DNA of 54,581 nucleotides from Deltaproteobacteria bacterium. Its GTDB lineage: Bacteria; Desulfobacterota; Binatia; UBA9968. This document shows, piece after piece, positions 1 to 8,099 of this stretch (its first letter is position 1; each line of letters opens with the position of its first letter). The notes beneath the pieces are model-generated. The model was not told the origin of the DNA, did no database searches, and worked only from the letters and a program-made list of their open reading frames with translations. The translations under genes were made by a program, and so were the position numbers. The stretch spans positions 1 through 54,581 of the forward strand of contig WHTF01000012.1 in assembly GCA_009379725.1 (NCBI GenBank). Reading direction: 5' to 3'.

Positions 1-2
1 GG

Positions 3-536
3 TTGGAGCGCCGTCACTTAACCGTGATTCAGACCGGCGGCATGCCCGAAGGTCTGGCCGGTCTGGTCGCGGGCGCCTTCGATGCCGTGGTGCTGTCGCC
101 GCCGAGCAATTTCAGGGCGGCTAAAGCAGGCATGAATGAATTGGTCGACGTCGGCCAAATAAGAATCGTTTTTCCCAACACGCCGCTTTCCACGACTCGG
201 TCATTTATCCGGTCCAATCGCGATACCGCTCTGCGCTTCCTGCGCGGTTTCACCCAGGGGTTGAATCGGTTGCGCGCCGATAAAGAGTTCAGCATGAAAG
301 TTCTATCCAAGTATACCAAGGCCGCCGACCCCGAAACGCTCGGCGCGCTCTATCAGACTTACGGCGTGCGCTATACCGGCGACCGCATCCCTTACGTGCG
401 GGCGGAAGGCGTCGATGAGATCTTGAAGCGAATCCCAGGCAAGCACGCGCGCGAGGCCAAGGCCGGCGAGTTTTTCGACAACAGCCTGTTAAAGGACCTG
501 GAGAAGAGCGGCTGGTTCAAGACGTTGGCACGCTAA
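3..536 (+). CDS. ABC transporter substrate-binding protein, NMT1/THI5-like (5'-truncated by window edge)
   Basis: This is the C-terminal 177 residues of a periplasmic solute-binding protein. The frame is open to the first base, so the true start and signal peptide lie upstream. It aligns closely with the complete paralogue at 5617-6639: both have a VIQTGGMP segment, an SPP(S/T)N segment, an RFLRG(F/Y) helix, then FSKYT/LSKYT and a final F(F/I)DNS motif. From that paralogue about 170 residues are missing. The family binds small organic compounds in the periplasm and hands them to an ABC permease, but none is encoded nearby. The stop is 3 bp before the next gene, so the two are probably cotranscribed. 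The ligand is unknown. Confidence 0.88.
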   Translation: MERRHLTVIQTGGMPEGLAGLVAGAFDAVVLSPPSNFRAAKAGMNELVDVGQIRIVFPNTPLSTTRSFIRSNRDTALRFLRGFTQGLNRLRADKEFSMKVLSKYTKAADPETLGALYQTYGVRYTGDRIPYVRAEGVDEILKRIPGKHAREAKAGEFFDNSLLKDLEKSGWFKTLAR

Positions 537-539
537 GCG

Positions 540-1424
540 ATGCGGGTCGTAGTCACAGGAGGTTCGGGAAGGTTGGGGCAATATGTCGTGAGAGAGCTGT
601 TCACCCATAGTCACGCGGTTTCGTCACTCGATGCCATCAAGCCGAGGGAATGTCCGTGTCCGACCGAGGTCGCCGACCTGACAAAGTTCGACTTGTTGAT
701 CGATCGTTTCAAGAACGTCGATGCCGTGGTGCATCTTGCCCGCATCCGCTTTCCTTATACGGAGACCGGCTTCAACCCGGCGCAGCAGAAGTGGGAGTTT
801 ACCGATGCCGCCGGCGACGCCGAACGCTTCGGTCAAAACATCGCAATCACGAACAACGTGCTGGCGGCGGCCCAAGCCGCCGGGGTTAAGAAAATCGTCA
901 GCGGCTCGAGCCTGGCGGTCTATGGCCTTTACTACCCGGTGACTGAACTACGGCCGGAATATTTGCCGGTGGATGAAGCGCATCCGTTGCGGCCTCAAGA
1001 CCCCTACGGCTTGACTAAACTGCTGGGCGAAAAGCTCTGTGATGCCGTGACTCAAAAGAGCGGCGCGCAGATCGCCAGTCTCCGGTTCGCCGGAGTCTAT
1101 ACCGAGGCGCATCGTTCGATGCTTCTCGAACGGAAGAAAACTCCGATAGTTCGGGGAACCGGCGCGCTGTGGAGCTATATCGACGCGCGCGACGCGGCGC
1201 GCGCTTGCCGCTTGGCGCTGGATGCCGATTTCACCGGCCATCAAGCTTTCAATATTTGCGCGCGCTCGACGATCATGGACGCGCCGACCCGCGAATTGGT
1301 GACGCATTATTTGCCGCAAGTGAAAGACTTGCGCGATGGACTGGAAGGTTGCAGCAGCGGCTACAGCGTTGTTAAAGCGAAGAGGATGTTGCGGTTTGAA
1401 TCGATGTGTTCGTTGGTCGATTGA
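540..1424 (+). CDS. NAD(P)-dependent epimerase/dehydratase (extended SDR)
   Basis: A 294-residue extended short-chain dehydrogenase/reductase, the usual length for the family. The nucleotide-binding motif TGGSGRLG is at residues 6-13. The catalytic Tyr-Lys pair is Y156/K160 in YGLTK, with serines in SGSS (121-124). It would use a nicotinamide cofactor for oxidation/reduction or epimerisation of a sugar-like or hydroxylated substrate in the cytoplasm. It starts 3 bp after a binding-protein gene. A paralogue at 9288-10139 shares the motifs, the EYLP(V/L)DE segment and the YIDARDAA segment, and it also precedes a UbiD gene. That repeated order suggests a role in processing the same substrate class. 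The substrate cannot be assigned. Confidence 0.9.
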   Translation: MRVVVTGGSGRLGQYVVRELFTHSHAVSSLDAIKPRECPCPTEVADLTKFDLLIDRFKNVDAVVHLARIRFPYTETGFNPAQQKWEFTDAAGDAERFGQNIAITNNVLAAAQAAGVKKIVSGSSLAVYGLYYPVTELRPEYLPVDEAHPLRPQDPYGLTKLLGEKLCDAVTQKSGAQIASLRFAGVYTEAHRSMLLERKKTPIVRGTGALWSYIDARDAARACRLALDADFTGHQAFNICARSTIMDAPTRELVTHYLPQVKDLRDGLEGCSSGYSVVKAKRMLRFESMCSLVD

Positions 1425-1470
1425 AAGTAGGCTGCTTAAAGACTCATCGCTTTCATGGCTCACTTGAGAT

Positions 1471-1561
1471 GGTTCAGACGGTTCAAAACGTTCAAACAGT
1501 TCAACCGTTGGCCTTGAACGGTTGAATAGCGAGCGACGCGAGCGGTTGAACGATTGAACGA
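1471..1561 (+). repeat. GTTCAA-rich intergenic repeat array with hairpin
   Basis: The gap between the SDR and UbiD genes contains about eight spaced copies of GTTCAA or its complement TTGAAC. Two of them form a perfect 10-bp stem, TTCAACCGTT at 1500-1509 pairing with AACGGTTGAA at 1517-1526 across a 7-nt loop. Similar tracts lie at 3003-3043 and 35121-35195. It has no regular spacer structure, so it is not CRISPR. It may be a REP-like or transcript-end element. Confidence 0.6.
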
Positions 1562-1620
1562 AGCGAGTTAAGCGAGAGTGATTATCTCACTAAGCAAAAC
1601 CATAGGGGAGTTACTTTGAC

Positions 1621-2997
1621 ATGATGGATTTAAGAGAATTTCTCAAAGTCTTGGAAGAAGAGCACGAGCTGCAAAAGATCAAAGTAGAAGTCGATCCGAA
1701 GCACGAGCTCGGCGCGATTTGCAAGATTCACAACGAGCGGCCGAACAGTCCGGCACTGCTTTTTGAAAACCTCAAAGGCCATAAGATGCCGGTGGTCGGC
1801 CAGTTACTGGCAAGCGACCGGCGCGTCGCGCTGGCGCTCGGGCTATCGCAAGAAAATGTCTTTAACGAAACCGTGCAGAGAGCGAGCGCGCCGATTGCGC
1901 CGCGTCTGGTTGCCAGCGGCGCCTGTCAGGAAGTGGTCTTCGAAGGCGCCGGCGTCGACGTCACCCGCCTGCCGATTTGCACCAACAACCCGCGCGATGG
2001 CGGGCCCTACATCACGGCGGGCCACGTGATCATCAAAGATCCCGAGTATGGCAATAATCTGTCGATCTACCGGATGATGCTGGTGTCGAAAAACGAAGTG
2101 ACCTTGCGTTTCACTCCCGGTCATGACGGCTATGACTTCATGAAAAATGCCGAGAAGCGCGGCCAGAAGAAATTCGAAGTCGCCGTTTGCATCGGCGTGC
2201 CGCCGTCGGTTTACGTCGCTTCACAGTTCGAACCGCGCATCGGCGTTTACGAATTGGACATCGCCGGCGGGCTGGTGGGCGAGCCCATCGATGTGGTCAA
2301 GTGCCGCACCATCGATCTGGAGGTGCCGGCGCTGGCCGAGATCGTGCTCGAAGGCGAACTGACGATACCGGCGAAAACCGGTGACGAGGGGCCGTTCGGC
2401 GAGTTTTGCGGCTATACGACGGCGCAGGTGCCGAACGAACGAATCATGACCGTTAAAGCGGTGACTCACCGCAAAAATCCCATCTACCACAACATCTGGC
2501 TCGGCAAGCCGCCGCACGAACATCTCTATGTCGATGCGCTGACCTATGCCGTGGCGGCCTATCAAGAGTTGAAGCCGGCGTACCCGGCATTGAAAAAAGC
2601 CTATGCGCCGCCGTGGGGCGTTTCGATTGTCTTGATTCTGCAATTGGAAAAGCGGCTCATGAGACCGGGGATCGTCGACAACATTCTCGCCGCTTCGCTC
2701 TACACGCGAAGCGGCAAGTGGAAGCACGTGATCGTCGTCGACGAGGATATCGTCCTGGAAGATCCTAACGAAGTTCTCTGGGCGCTGACAACCCGGTTTC
2801 AGCCGGCGACCGACATGTATGTTATCCCGCGCGGCATCACCAGCTCGCTGGAGCCGTCGGCGACGGTGGACGGGCTGACTTCAAAACTGATGCTCGACTT
2901 GACGATCAAGCAGAACTTTCGCGGCGAAGTGGCGGAGCCGACGGATGCGATGCGGGAGAATGTCTTTAAACGATGGAAGGAATATGGTTTCAAATAA
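1621..2997 (+). CDS. UbiD-family (prenylated-FMN) decarboxylase 1
   Basis: A 458-residue protein of normal UbiD length. The expected cofactor and active-site residues are visible by comparison with UbiD and Fdc1: N145/N146 and R151 in the NNLSIYR segment, H168 in PGHDGY, E211 before AGGL, and E256/E261 in EGPFGE. The family catalyses non-oxidative, reversible decarboxylation of aromatic or alpha,beta-unsaturated acids in the cytoplasm. It needs prenylated FMN made by UbiX, and no ubiX is seen here. A GGGGAG element about 10 bp upstream supports the ATG at 1621. It sits between an SDR and a Rieske oxygenase, consistent with aromatic acid metabolism. The substrate is not predictable from sequence. 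Confidence 0.93.
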   Translation: MMDLREFLKVLEEEHELQKIKVEVDPKHELGAICKIHNERPNSPALLFENLKGHKMPVVGQLLASDRRVALALGLSQENVFNETVQRASAPIAPRLVASGACQEVVFEGAGVDVTRLPICTNNPRDGGPYITAGHVIIKDPEYGNNLSIYRMMLVSKNEVTLRFTPGHDGYDFMKNAEKRGQKKFEVAVCIGVPPSVYVASQFEPRIGVYELDIAGGLVGEPIDVVKCRTIDLEVPALAEIVLEGELTIPAKTGDEGPFGEFCGYTTAQVPNERIMTVKAVTHRKNPIYHNIWLGKPPHEHLYVDALTYAVAAYQELKPAYPALKKAYAPPWGVSIVLILQLEKRLMRPGIVDNILAASLYTRSGKWKHVIVVDEDIVLEDPNEVLWALTTRFQPATDMYVIPRGITSSLEPSATVDGLTSKLMLDLTIKQNFRGEVAEPTDAMRENVFKRWKEYGFK

Positions 2998-3002
2998 CCA
3001 TG

Positions 3003-3043
3003 GTTCGAACTCGTTCAAAAGTTCAAAAGTTCAAGGTTCAACG
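3003..3043 (+). repeat. Short GTTCAA tandem tract
   Basis: The space between the UbiD and Rieske genes carries closely packed copies of GTTCAA separated by one or two bases. It is the same sequence family as the tract at 1471-1561. No function is visible. Confidence 0.55.
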
Positions 3044-3069
3044 TCAGATTATGGGATAGGGAGTGCAGA

Positions 3070-4308
3070 GTGGTGAAAGTAGCTGCCAAGAGAAAGACCA
3101 AAAAGGTTGCGCCGGCCGATATTCCGCGGGTTGGGCCGGGGACGCCGGCCGGCGAATGGTTTCGCAAATACTGGCTGGCCGTGGGAACGGCGCGGGACTT
3201 ACATGACATTCCGCAGGCGGTCAAAGTTTTGGGCGAGGAGTTGGTGCTGTTCCGCGACCAGTTCGGCAAGCTCGGCCTTCTGGGACTGCACTGCCCGCAC
3301 CGCGGAACGTCGCTGGAGTATGGCGATATCGAAGACGGCGGACTGCGCTGCCCGTATCACGGCTGGCTGTTCGACGTCTCCGGCCAGTGCCTGGAGCAGC
3401 CGGCGGAGCCGGCCGCAAGCCAGTTCTGCCGCAAGGTAAAGCATCTGTCGTATCCGGTTCAGGAATTGGGCGGTTTGATCTTCGCCTACATGGGAGCGGA
3501 TCAGGACAACCCGCCGCCGCTGCCCAAGTATTCGCCGCTCGTCGACCGCGGCGGGCAGAGACAGGTCGAACCGGTGCGTCATTGCGACTACAACTGGTTT
3601 AACTTCTTCGAGAACTCGGCCGACCCGGCGCATATCTGCATCCTTCATCGCCATGCCGGTTACGGCGAACAAAGCTGGGGCGACCAGTTCTTCGGCTATA
3701 AGAACATGCCGGAGTTCAATTACGTCGAAATGGATTACGGCATGAAAGTCGTGATGACCAAGCCCGGTCCTGAAACGGGCACGGAGTGGGCAGACGAAAT
3801 GAGTCTGGCCATGCCGAGCATTATTCAAGTAGGCGATACCGAGTTTGTCCACGCCAAGCTCGATGCAGCGGCGCTGCTGCGTCATGGCTCGCAGTGCGAG
3901 CATATTCTTTTTCTTACGCCCGGCGACGACGATCATTTCATGATCTTCACCGTGGATTATTACACCGGGTCCGATGCGGAATTTTTTCAACATCTGAAAC
4001 AAATGCGCGCCCGGGAAACGCCCAAGCACGAGGTGAAGGAATACGACCGGCGCAAGTACATGCCGTTTAAGGGAAACATCCGGCAGGAAGACGTGATGAC
4101 CCAATCGACCCAAGGCGCGTTGGGAAAGCGCGACGAACAGCTCGGCGTTTCCGATCGAGGCGTGATCAAGTTTCGTAGCATCGTCGCGGGCGCCATCGAG
4201 ACGGCGCTCAACGGCGGCGTCCCCAAAGGAGTTGTGACGCAGGAGCGCGCCGGCGAGATGATCCAACTGCACAGTTTTGCCGGGGTCAGAGCTAAAGGAA
4301 CAAACTGA
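3070..4308 (+). CDS. Rieske [2Fe-2S] aromatic ring-hydroxylating oxygenase, large subunit-like (1)
   Basis: A 412-residue Rieske non-heme iron oxygenase. The N-terminal Rieske cluster motif is C75-x-H77 ... C94-x2-H97 (CPHR and CPYHGW). The catalytic mononuclear iron site appears as D185-x2-H188-x4-H193 after an NWFNFFENS segment, which bridges the two sites in this family. It would insert oxygen into an aromatic or related ring and needs a ferredoxin/reductase partner, none of which is encoded nearby. The GTG at 3070 (or the adjacent GTG at 3073) follows a GGGAG element. It is more divergent from the two Rieske genes at 26090 and 28579 than those are from each other. The closest named relatives are probably phthalate 4,5-dioxygenase-type one-component alpha subunits. 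Confidence 0.92.
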   Translation: MVKVAAKRKTKKVAPADIPRVGPGTPAGEWFRKYWLAVGTARDLHDIPQAVKVLGEELVLFRDQFGKLGLLGLHCPHRGTSLEYGDIEDGGLRCPYHGWLFDVSGQCLEQPAEPAASQFCRKVKHLSYPVQELGGLIFAYMGADQDNPPPLPKYSPLVDRGGQRQVEPVRHCDYNWFNFFENSADPAHICILHRHAGYGEQSWGDQFFGYKNMPEFNYVEMDYGMKVVMTKPGPETGTEWADEMSLAMPSIIQVGDTEFVHAKLDAAALLRHGSQCEHILFLTPGDDDHFMIFTVDYYTGSDAEFFQHLKQMRARETPKHEVKEYDRRKYMPFKGNIRQEDVMTQSTQGALGKRDEQLGVSDRGVIKFRSIVAGAIETALNGGVPKGVVTQERAGEMIQLHSFAGVRAKGTN

Positions 4309-4341
4309 AAGTTATTTTGCCGTGTGAATTCCGATTTATTT

Positions 4342-4448
4342 CCCTCTCCCTTGACGGGAGAGGGTTAGGTGAGGGTGAAAATTTAGCTACCCCTCATCCC
4401 GGATCTAGTCCGGGGCAAGCTCTTGCCTTCTCCCGCAAGAGGAGAAGG
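4342..4448 (+). repeat. Intergenic palindromic repeats (CCCTCTCCC / GGGAGAGGG type)
   Basis: Two adjacent imperfect palindromes lie after the Rieske gene. The first, at 4342-4364, pairs CCCTCTCCC with GGGAGAGGG and is followed by TTAGGTGAGGGTG. The second, at 4426-4448, pairs CCTTCTCC with GGAGAAGG. Repeats of this wording are scattered between genes in many bacterial genomes. The first could also help end transcription, but no T-run follows. Confidence 0.6.
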
Positions 4449-4471
4449 TATAAACCACATAGAGCTGATTT

Positions 4472-4600
4472 GCAGGCTGCTCAAAAAGATCTCAGAGGCA
4501 AGGCGCGCGAAAAATCGACGAGCGAAGGCGTACGTACTGAGTACGTTGTAGCGAGGCGTTTGAGCGCAACGAAGCATATGAGTCTTTTTCAGCAGCGTGC
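4472..4600 (+). mobile_element. MITE-like element with terminal inverted repeats, copy 1
   Basis: A 129-bp non-coding unit is bounded by near-perfect inverted ends: GCAGGCTGCTCAAAAAG at 4472-4488 and CTTTTTCAGCAGCGTGC at 4584-4600. A second copy at 10200-10304 shares the ends and most of the interior, including AGAGGCAAGGCG and GAGCGCAACGAAGCATATGA. Copy 1 carries about 24 extra bases in the middle containing a GTACGTAC/GTACGT inverted motif. The structure resembles a miniature inverted-repeat element. No transposase is encoded, and I see no clear target-site duplication. Confidence 0.6.
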
Positions 4601-4630
4601 TAGCGTTTTTTCACGGAATTAGGAGGAAAA

Positions 4631-5515
4631 ATGATCCGAGGAGTGTTGTTGCCGATCATCACGCCTTTCGATGAAAAGGTCAGGGTCGACGAAGAGATCA
4701 TGCGCCAGCTTGTCGACTTTCACATCGGCGCCGGAGTGCACGGCTTATTCGTACTCGGCTCCACCGGCCAGGGGCCGGCGATGTCGGTCGACGAGCGCAA
4801 GAAAGCCGCGGCCATCGCGCTCGACCAAGCCAAGGGGCGCGTGCCGGTGATCATTCACGTCGGCACGGCGGACGCGCAAAGCACCGTTGAGCTGGCCGAG
4901 CACGCGGCGGCGAACAAAGCCGATGCCGTGGCCATCGTCCCGCCTTATTATTATTCGGATCACACAGAGTACGAGATCGTCGCGCACTACAAAGCCGTGG
5001 CCAAGGCCGTGCCGCTGCCGATTTTTATTTACGAGAATCCCAAATATTCCGGAATTTCCGTGCCGCCGGGATTTGCCGTGCGCATGAAAGAACAGGTGCC
5101 TACGCTCAAAGGGATCAAGGTGGCGTACGGCCAGGGGGCGCTGCTCGAATACGTCAGACTGCTGCCGGATGTCTCGGTGTTCACCGGCAACGCCGATCTC
5201 TTTGGCCTGGTGCCCTTCGGCCTGGCCGGAATGATCAATCCGCCGACCAGCTTCGTACCCGAGCTTTGCGTCGAGTTGTTCAAGGCGCTGGATACGCAAG
5301 ACTATGCGCGCGCCGTCGAGGCGCAAAAGCGCGTCGACACCGCGGCGCGTTTGGTCGCAGCGGAGTTGCGTAAATACGGCCGCGTGCCGCTGCGCGAAGT
5401 GTTTCGCATGCGCGGTTTCGACGTCAAACGTTTTCCCAAATGGGAAACCGAGCCCATGCCTGTCGAAGCACGGGAACAGTTGGCTCGAGCTCTGAAGGAA
5501 AACCGGATTCTTTAA
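4631..5515 (+). CDS. Dihydrodipicolinate synthase (DapA)-family aldolase/lyase
   Basis: A 294-residue member of the class I Schiff-base aldolase family, matching DapA length. The GSTGQ loop (43-47) corresponds to the usual GTTGE. Y134 in the IYENPKYSG segment and K163 in LKGIK correspond to the catalytic tyrosine and the Schiff-base lysine. The relaxed motifs and catabolic surroundings argue for a 2-oxo-acid aldolase or dehydratase such as the sugar-acid or pyruvate-lyase subfamilies, not lysine biosynthesis. An AGGAGG element 5 bp upstream fixes the ATG at 4631. It is preceded by the MITE-like repeat and followed by a binding-protein gene. The true substrate is unknown. Confidence 0.88.
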   Translation: MIRGVLLPIITPFDEKVRVDEEIMRQLVDFHIGAGVHGLFVLGSTGQGPAMSVDERKKAAAIALDQAKGRVPVIIHVGTADAQSTVELAEHAAANKADAVAIVPPYYYSDHTEYEIVAHYKAVAKAVPLPIFIYENPKYSGISVPPGFAVRMKEQVPTLKGIKVAYGQGALLEYVRLLPDVSVFTGNADLFGLVPFGLAGMINPPTSFVPELCVELFKALDTQDYARAVEAQKRVDTAARLVAAELRKYGRVPLREVFRMRGFDVKRFPKWETEPMPVEAREQLARALKENRIL

Positions 5516-5616
5516 AACGGTGAACAATAAATGTGACGAGGTATCACGGTCGGTCGATGACAGTAGCGTGACCTTGCCGATACGTCGTCGAAAATCGAAA
5601 TCGCTGAGAGGGAAAG

Positions 5617-6639
5617 ATGAAACTGATGCCGATTGTCTTGGGCCGATTCAAGCTGAGGGCGCTGGTTATCGCCGTCATTATGACGAGCTCCCAATTGTTT
5701 CTGAGTATCGAGCCCAGCTCGGCGGCGCCCGTGCGGGTTGCTTATAGCGCCATCAGCGGGGCCATGGGGCCGCTCTGGGTCGCTCACGACCTCGGCATCT
5801 TTAGCCGCCACGGCGTCGATGTTCAACTGCTTTATGTCGGTGGCGGGTCGGTGGTGATGCAAACGCTCCTCAGCGGCGACGTGCAGTTCGTGCGTGTGGG
5901 CGCCAATGCGGCGGTTCAGGCTTCTCTGCGAGGGGCGGAACTAAAGATGATCGCCAATACCATCAATCGGCTGGTGTTCTCGCTCATGTCGAGACCGGAG
6001 ATCAAGTCGTCAGCCGATCTCAAGGGAAAGAAAATTGGCGTGACGCGTCTCGGCGGATCGACGGATTTCGCTCTAGACCTGGCGCTCAAGAAGTGGGGTC
6101 TGCGCAGGGGGACGGACGTGGCTGTGATTCAGACCGGAGGAATGCCACAGCTTTTGGGCGCCATAACAGGGGGGAATATCGATGCCGGCGTGATCTCGCC
6201 GCCGACGAATCTACAAGCGCTAAAACTCGGGCTCAAGGAACTCGTCGACTTTGGCGACCTGGAGATCCCCTATCCGAATTCGCCGATCGCGGCGACGCAA
6301 AATTATCTGACCAAAAACCGAGATTTAACGCTGCGCTTCTTGCGCGGTTATTCCGAGGGGATCCACAGAGTGAAAACAGATCGGGAAAGTACGCTACGAA
6401 TATTTTCCAAATATACTCGCGTCAAAGATCCCGAGATTTTAGCTGAACTCTATAGAATTTATGGAGTCAAGCATCTCGAACGGATTCCTTTCGTCAATTC
6501 GGATGCGGTAAACACAGTCCTGGAAGCAGAGGCGAAAACCGGCAGCGCAAAAGCGGCTGACTTCATCGATAATAGTTTCATCTCGGAAATCGAGCGGGAG
6601 GGACTCTTCCGTCAACTTTATGCCAAGGAGGCAAGATGA
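5617..6639 (+). CDS. ABC transporter substrate-binding protein, NMT1/THI5-like
   Basis: A 340-residue secreted binding protein. An N-terminal signal peptide runs to about residue 36 (hydrophobic core after several basic residues, cleavage near SSAAP). The mature protein opens with the VRVAYSAISG strand typical of SsuA/THI5-like folds and contains the LKGKKIGV segment that marks the hinge region. It is a near neighbour in sequence of the truncated gene at 3-536. A GAGAGGGA ribosome site precedes the ATG. Its stop overlaps the start of the next UbiD gene (ATGA at 6636-6639), so binding protein and decarboxylase are translationally coupled. It probably captures the substrate or precursor of that enzyme, but no permease is adjacent. 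Confidence 0.92.
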   Translation: MKLMPIVLGRFKLRALVIAVIMTSSQLFLSIEPSSAAPVRVAYSAISGAMGPLWVAHDLGIFSRHGVDVQLLYVGGGSVVMQTLLSGDVQFVRVGANAAVQASLRGAELKMIANTINRLVFSLMSRPEIKSSADLKGKKIGVTRLGGSTDFALDLALKKWGLRRGTDVAVIQTGGMPQLLGAITGGNIDAGVISPPTNLQALKLGLKELVDFGDLEIPYPNSPIAATQNYLTKNRDLTLRFLRGYSEGIHRVKTDRESTLRIFSKYTRVKDPEILAELYRIYGVKHLERIPFVNSDAVNTVLEAEAKTGSAKAADFIDNSFISEIEREGLFRQLYAKEAR

Positions 6640-8075
6640 GTTATCGCGATCTTAGAGACTGGCTCAGTCAGGTGGAAGACCTCGGCGAGCTTCGCACCGT
6701 GGAGGGCGCGGATTGGAACCTCGAAATCGGCGCCATCACGGAGATGGCCCGCAAAGAAGCGCAGATCGCGCCCTGCATTGTCTTTGACGCTATCAAGGGA
6801 TACCCCAAGGGCTGGCGCCTCGCCGTGGGTTTGCTCAACTCTATCAAGCGGGTTGCATTGACGACCGACATGCCCTTGGACCTTCCCACCATGGAATTTG
6901 TCAGGACTTGGCGCCAACGAATTAAAGAGATGAAGCCCTTACCGCCGGTCCAAGTCAAGGACGGGGTATTCATGGAAAATGTCTGGGAGGAAAAAGATGT
7001 CGATCTGCTACGGTTCCCGACGCCTCATTACAACATCGGTGACGGTGGCCGTTACATCGGCACAGGCCATATCACGATCACCCGCGACCCCGACGAAGGA
7101 TGGGTGAATATCGGAACCTACCGCATCATGATCCATGACAACAAGAATCTCGGACTTTACATGTCGCCGGGCCGTCATGGACGCATCCAGATGGAAAAGT
7201 ATTTTGCCCAGGGACGGTCATTTCCTGTAGCGGTCGCCATCGGTTATGATCCGCTGCTTTTTATGGCATCGGCGTTCGAGGTCCCCTACGGTCTCTCGGA
7301 ATATGATTTTGCCGGCGGTTTGAGACGTGAGCCGCTTGAAGTCGTTCGTCTCGAGCGGTGCGGTCTCCCCGTGCCCGCTAACGCGGAGCTTATTATCGAA
7401 GGGGAATGCCTCCCTTCAGAACGCAAGGCTGAGGGGCCGCTGGGTGAGTGGACCGGCTATTATGCCAGCGCGGTACGGGAGGAGCCGGTTATCCGCGTGC
7501 GGCGCGTTTATTTTCGCAATGACCCGATTATGACGGGAGCGCCACCGAGCCGGCCGCCGACCGAAGCAACCTTTTACAAGAGCTTCTGGCGATCCGCCAT
7601 GATATGGGAGGAGTTGGAGCGAGCCGGCGTTCCCGATATTGCCGGCGTCTGGTGCCCTCCGGAAGGCAATACGCGTTTATTCACCACCGTTGCCATCAAG
7701 CAGCGTTACCCGGGACATGCCCGTCAGGCCGGTATGATCGCATCCCAGTGTCATGCCGCGGCTTATCTGGGCCGTTTCACCGTCGTCGTCGACGACGATA
7801 TCGATCCGACCGATCTGAAGGACGTGATCTGGGCGATGACGACTCGTTGCGATCCGGTGGAGGATATCGAAATTCTCAGACGCTGCTGGAGCAGCCCGCT
7901 TGATCCGATTCTTCCAAAGGAGCGAAAAGATCGGGACGCGAGTTTCAATTCTCGCGCCGTTATCGATGCCTGCCGCCCGTATGAATGGATCAAAGACTTC
8001 CCCGCGTCGGTCATAGTGCCGCCGGAGCTGGCGCAGCAAGTCAGAAAAAAGTGGGGGAAGCAAATTCTATACTAA
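6636..8075 (+). CDS. UbiD-family (prenylated-FMN) decarboxylase 2
   Basis: A 479-residue UbiD homologue. Key residues are present: N158 and R163 in NIGTYR, H181 in PGRHGR, E222 in SEYDFAGGL and E266/E271 in EGPLGE. The start is fixed by an AAGGAGG site 4 bp upstream and by the 4-bp overlap with the preceding binding-protein gene. It is clearly divergent from the UbiD at 1621, so the island's three copies are not a simple recent triplication. The expected reaction is prFMN-dependent (de)carboxylation of an unsaturated or aromatic acid. It is followed after 24 bp by a signal-less binding-protein-like gene. Confidence 0.93.
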   Translation: MSYRDLRDWLSQVEDLGELRTVEGADWNLEIGAITEMARKEAQIAPCIVFDAIKGYPKGWRLAVGLLNSIKRVALTTDMPLDLPTMEFVRTWRQRIKEMKPLPPVQVKDGVFMENVWEEKDVDLLRFPTPHYNIGDGGRYIGTGHITITRDPDEGWVNIGTYRIMIHDNKNLGLYMSPGRHGRIQMEKYFAQGRSFPVAVAIGYDPLLFMASAFEVPYGLSEYDFAGGLRREPLEVVRLERCGLPVPANAELIIEGECLPSERKAEGPLGEWTGYYASAVREEPVIRVRRVYFRNDPIMTGAPPSRPPTEATFYKSFWRSAMIWEELERAGVPDIAGVWCPPEGNTRLFTTVAIKQRYPGHARQAGMIASQCHAAAYLGRFTVVVDDDIDPTDLKDVIWAMTTRCDPVEDIEILRRCWSSPLDPILPKERKDRDASFNSRAVIDACRPYEWIKDFPASVIVPPELAQQVRKKWGKQILY

Positions 8076-8099
8076 ACGGTCAAACTGGAGACTACCTGT

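Noticed and set aside
1471-1561. Possible CRISPR array in the GTTCAA repeats
   Set aside because: Repeat units are only 6 bp with 1-5 bp spacing, far from CRISPR repeat-spacer dimensions, and no cas gene is present.
3199-4272. 357-codon minus-strand open frame
   Set aside because: It lies wholly inside the Rieske gene on the other strand, has no recognisable motif, and arises from GC-rich codon bias.
4631-5515. Assignment of the DapA-like gene as lysine-biosynthesis dapA
   Set aside because: The GTTGE motif is altered and the gene lies among catabolic genes, so the specific name is not justified.
4745-5527. 260-codon minus-strand open frame
   Set aside because: Shadow of the DapA-like gene, with His/Arg-rich low-quality sequence and no motif.
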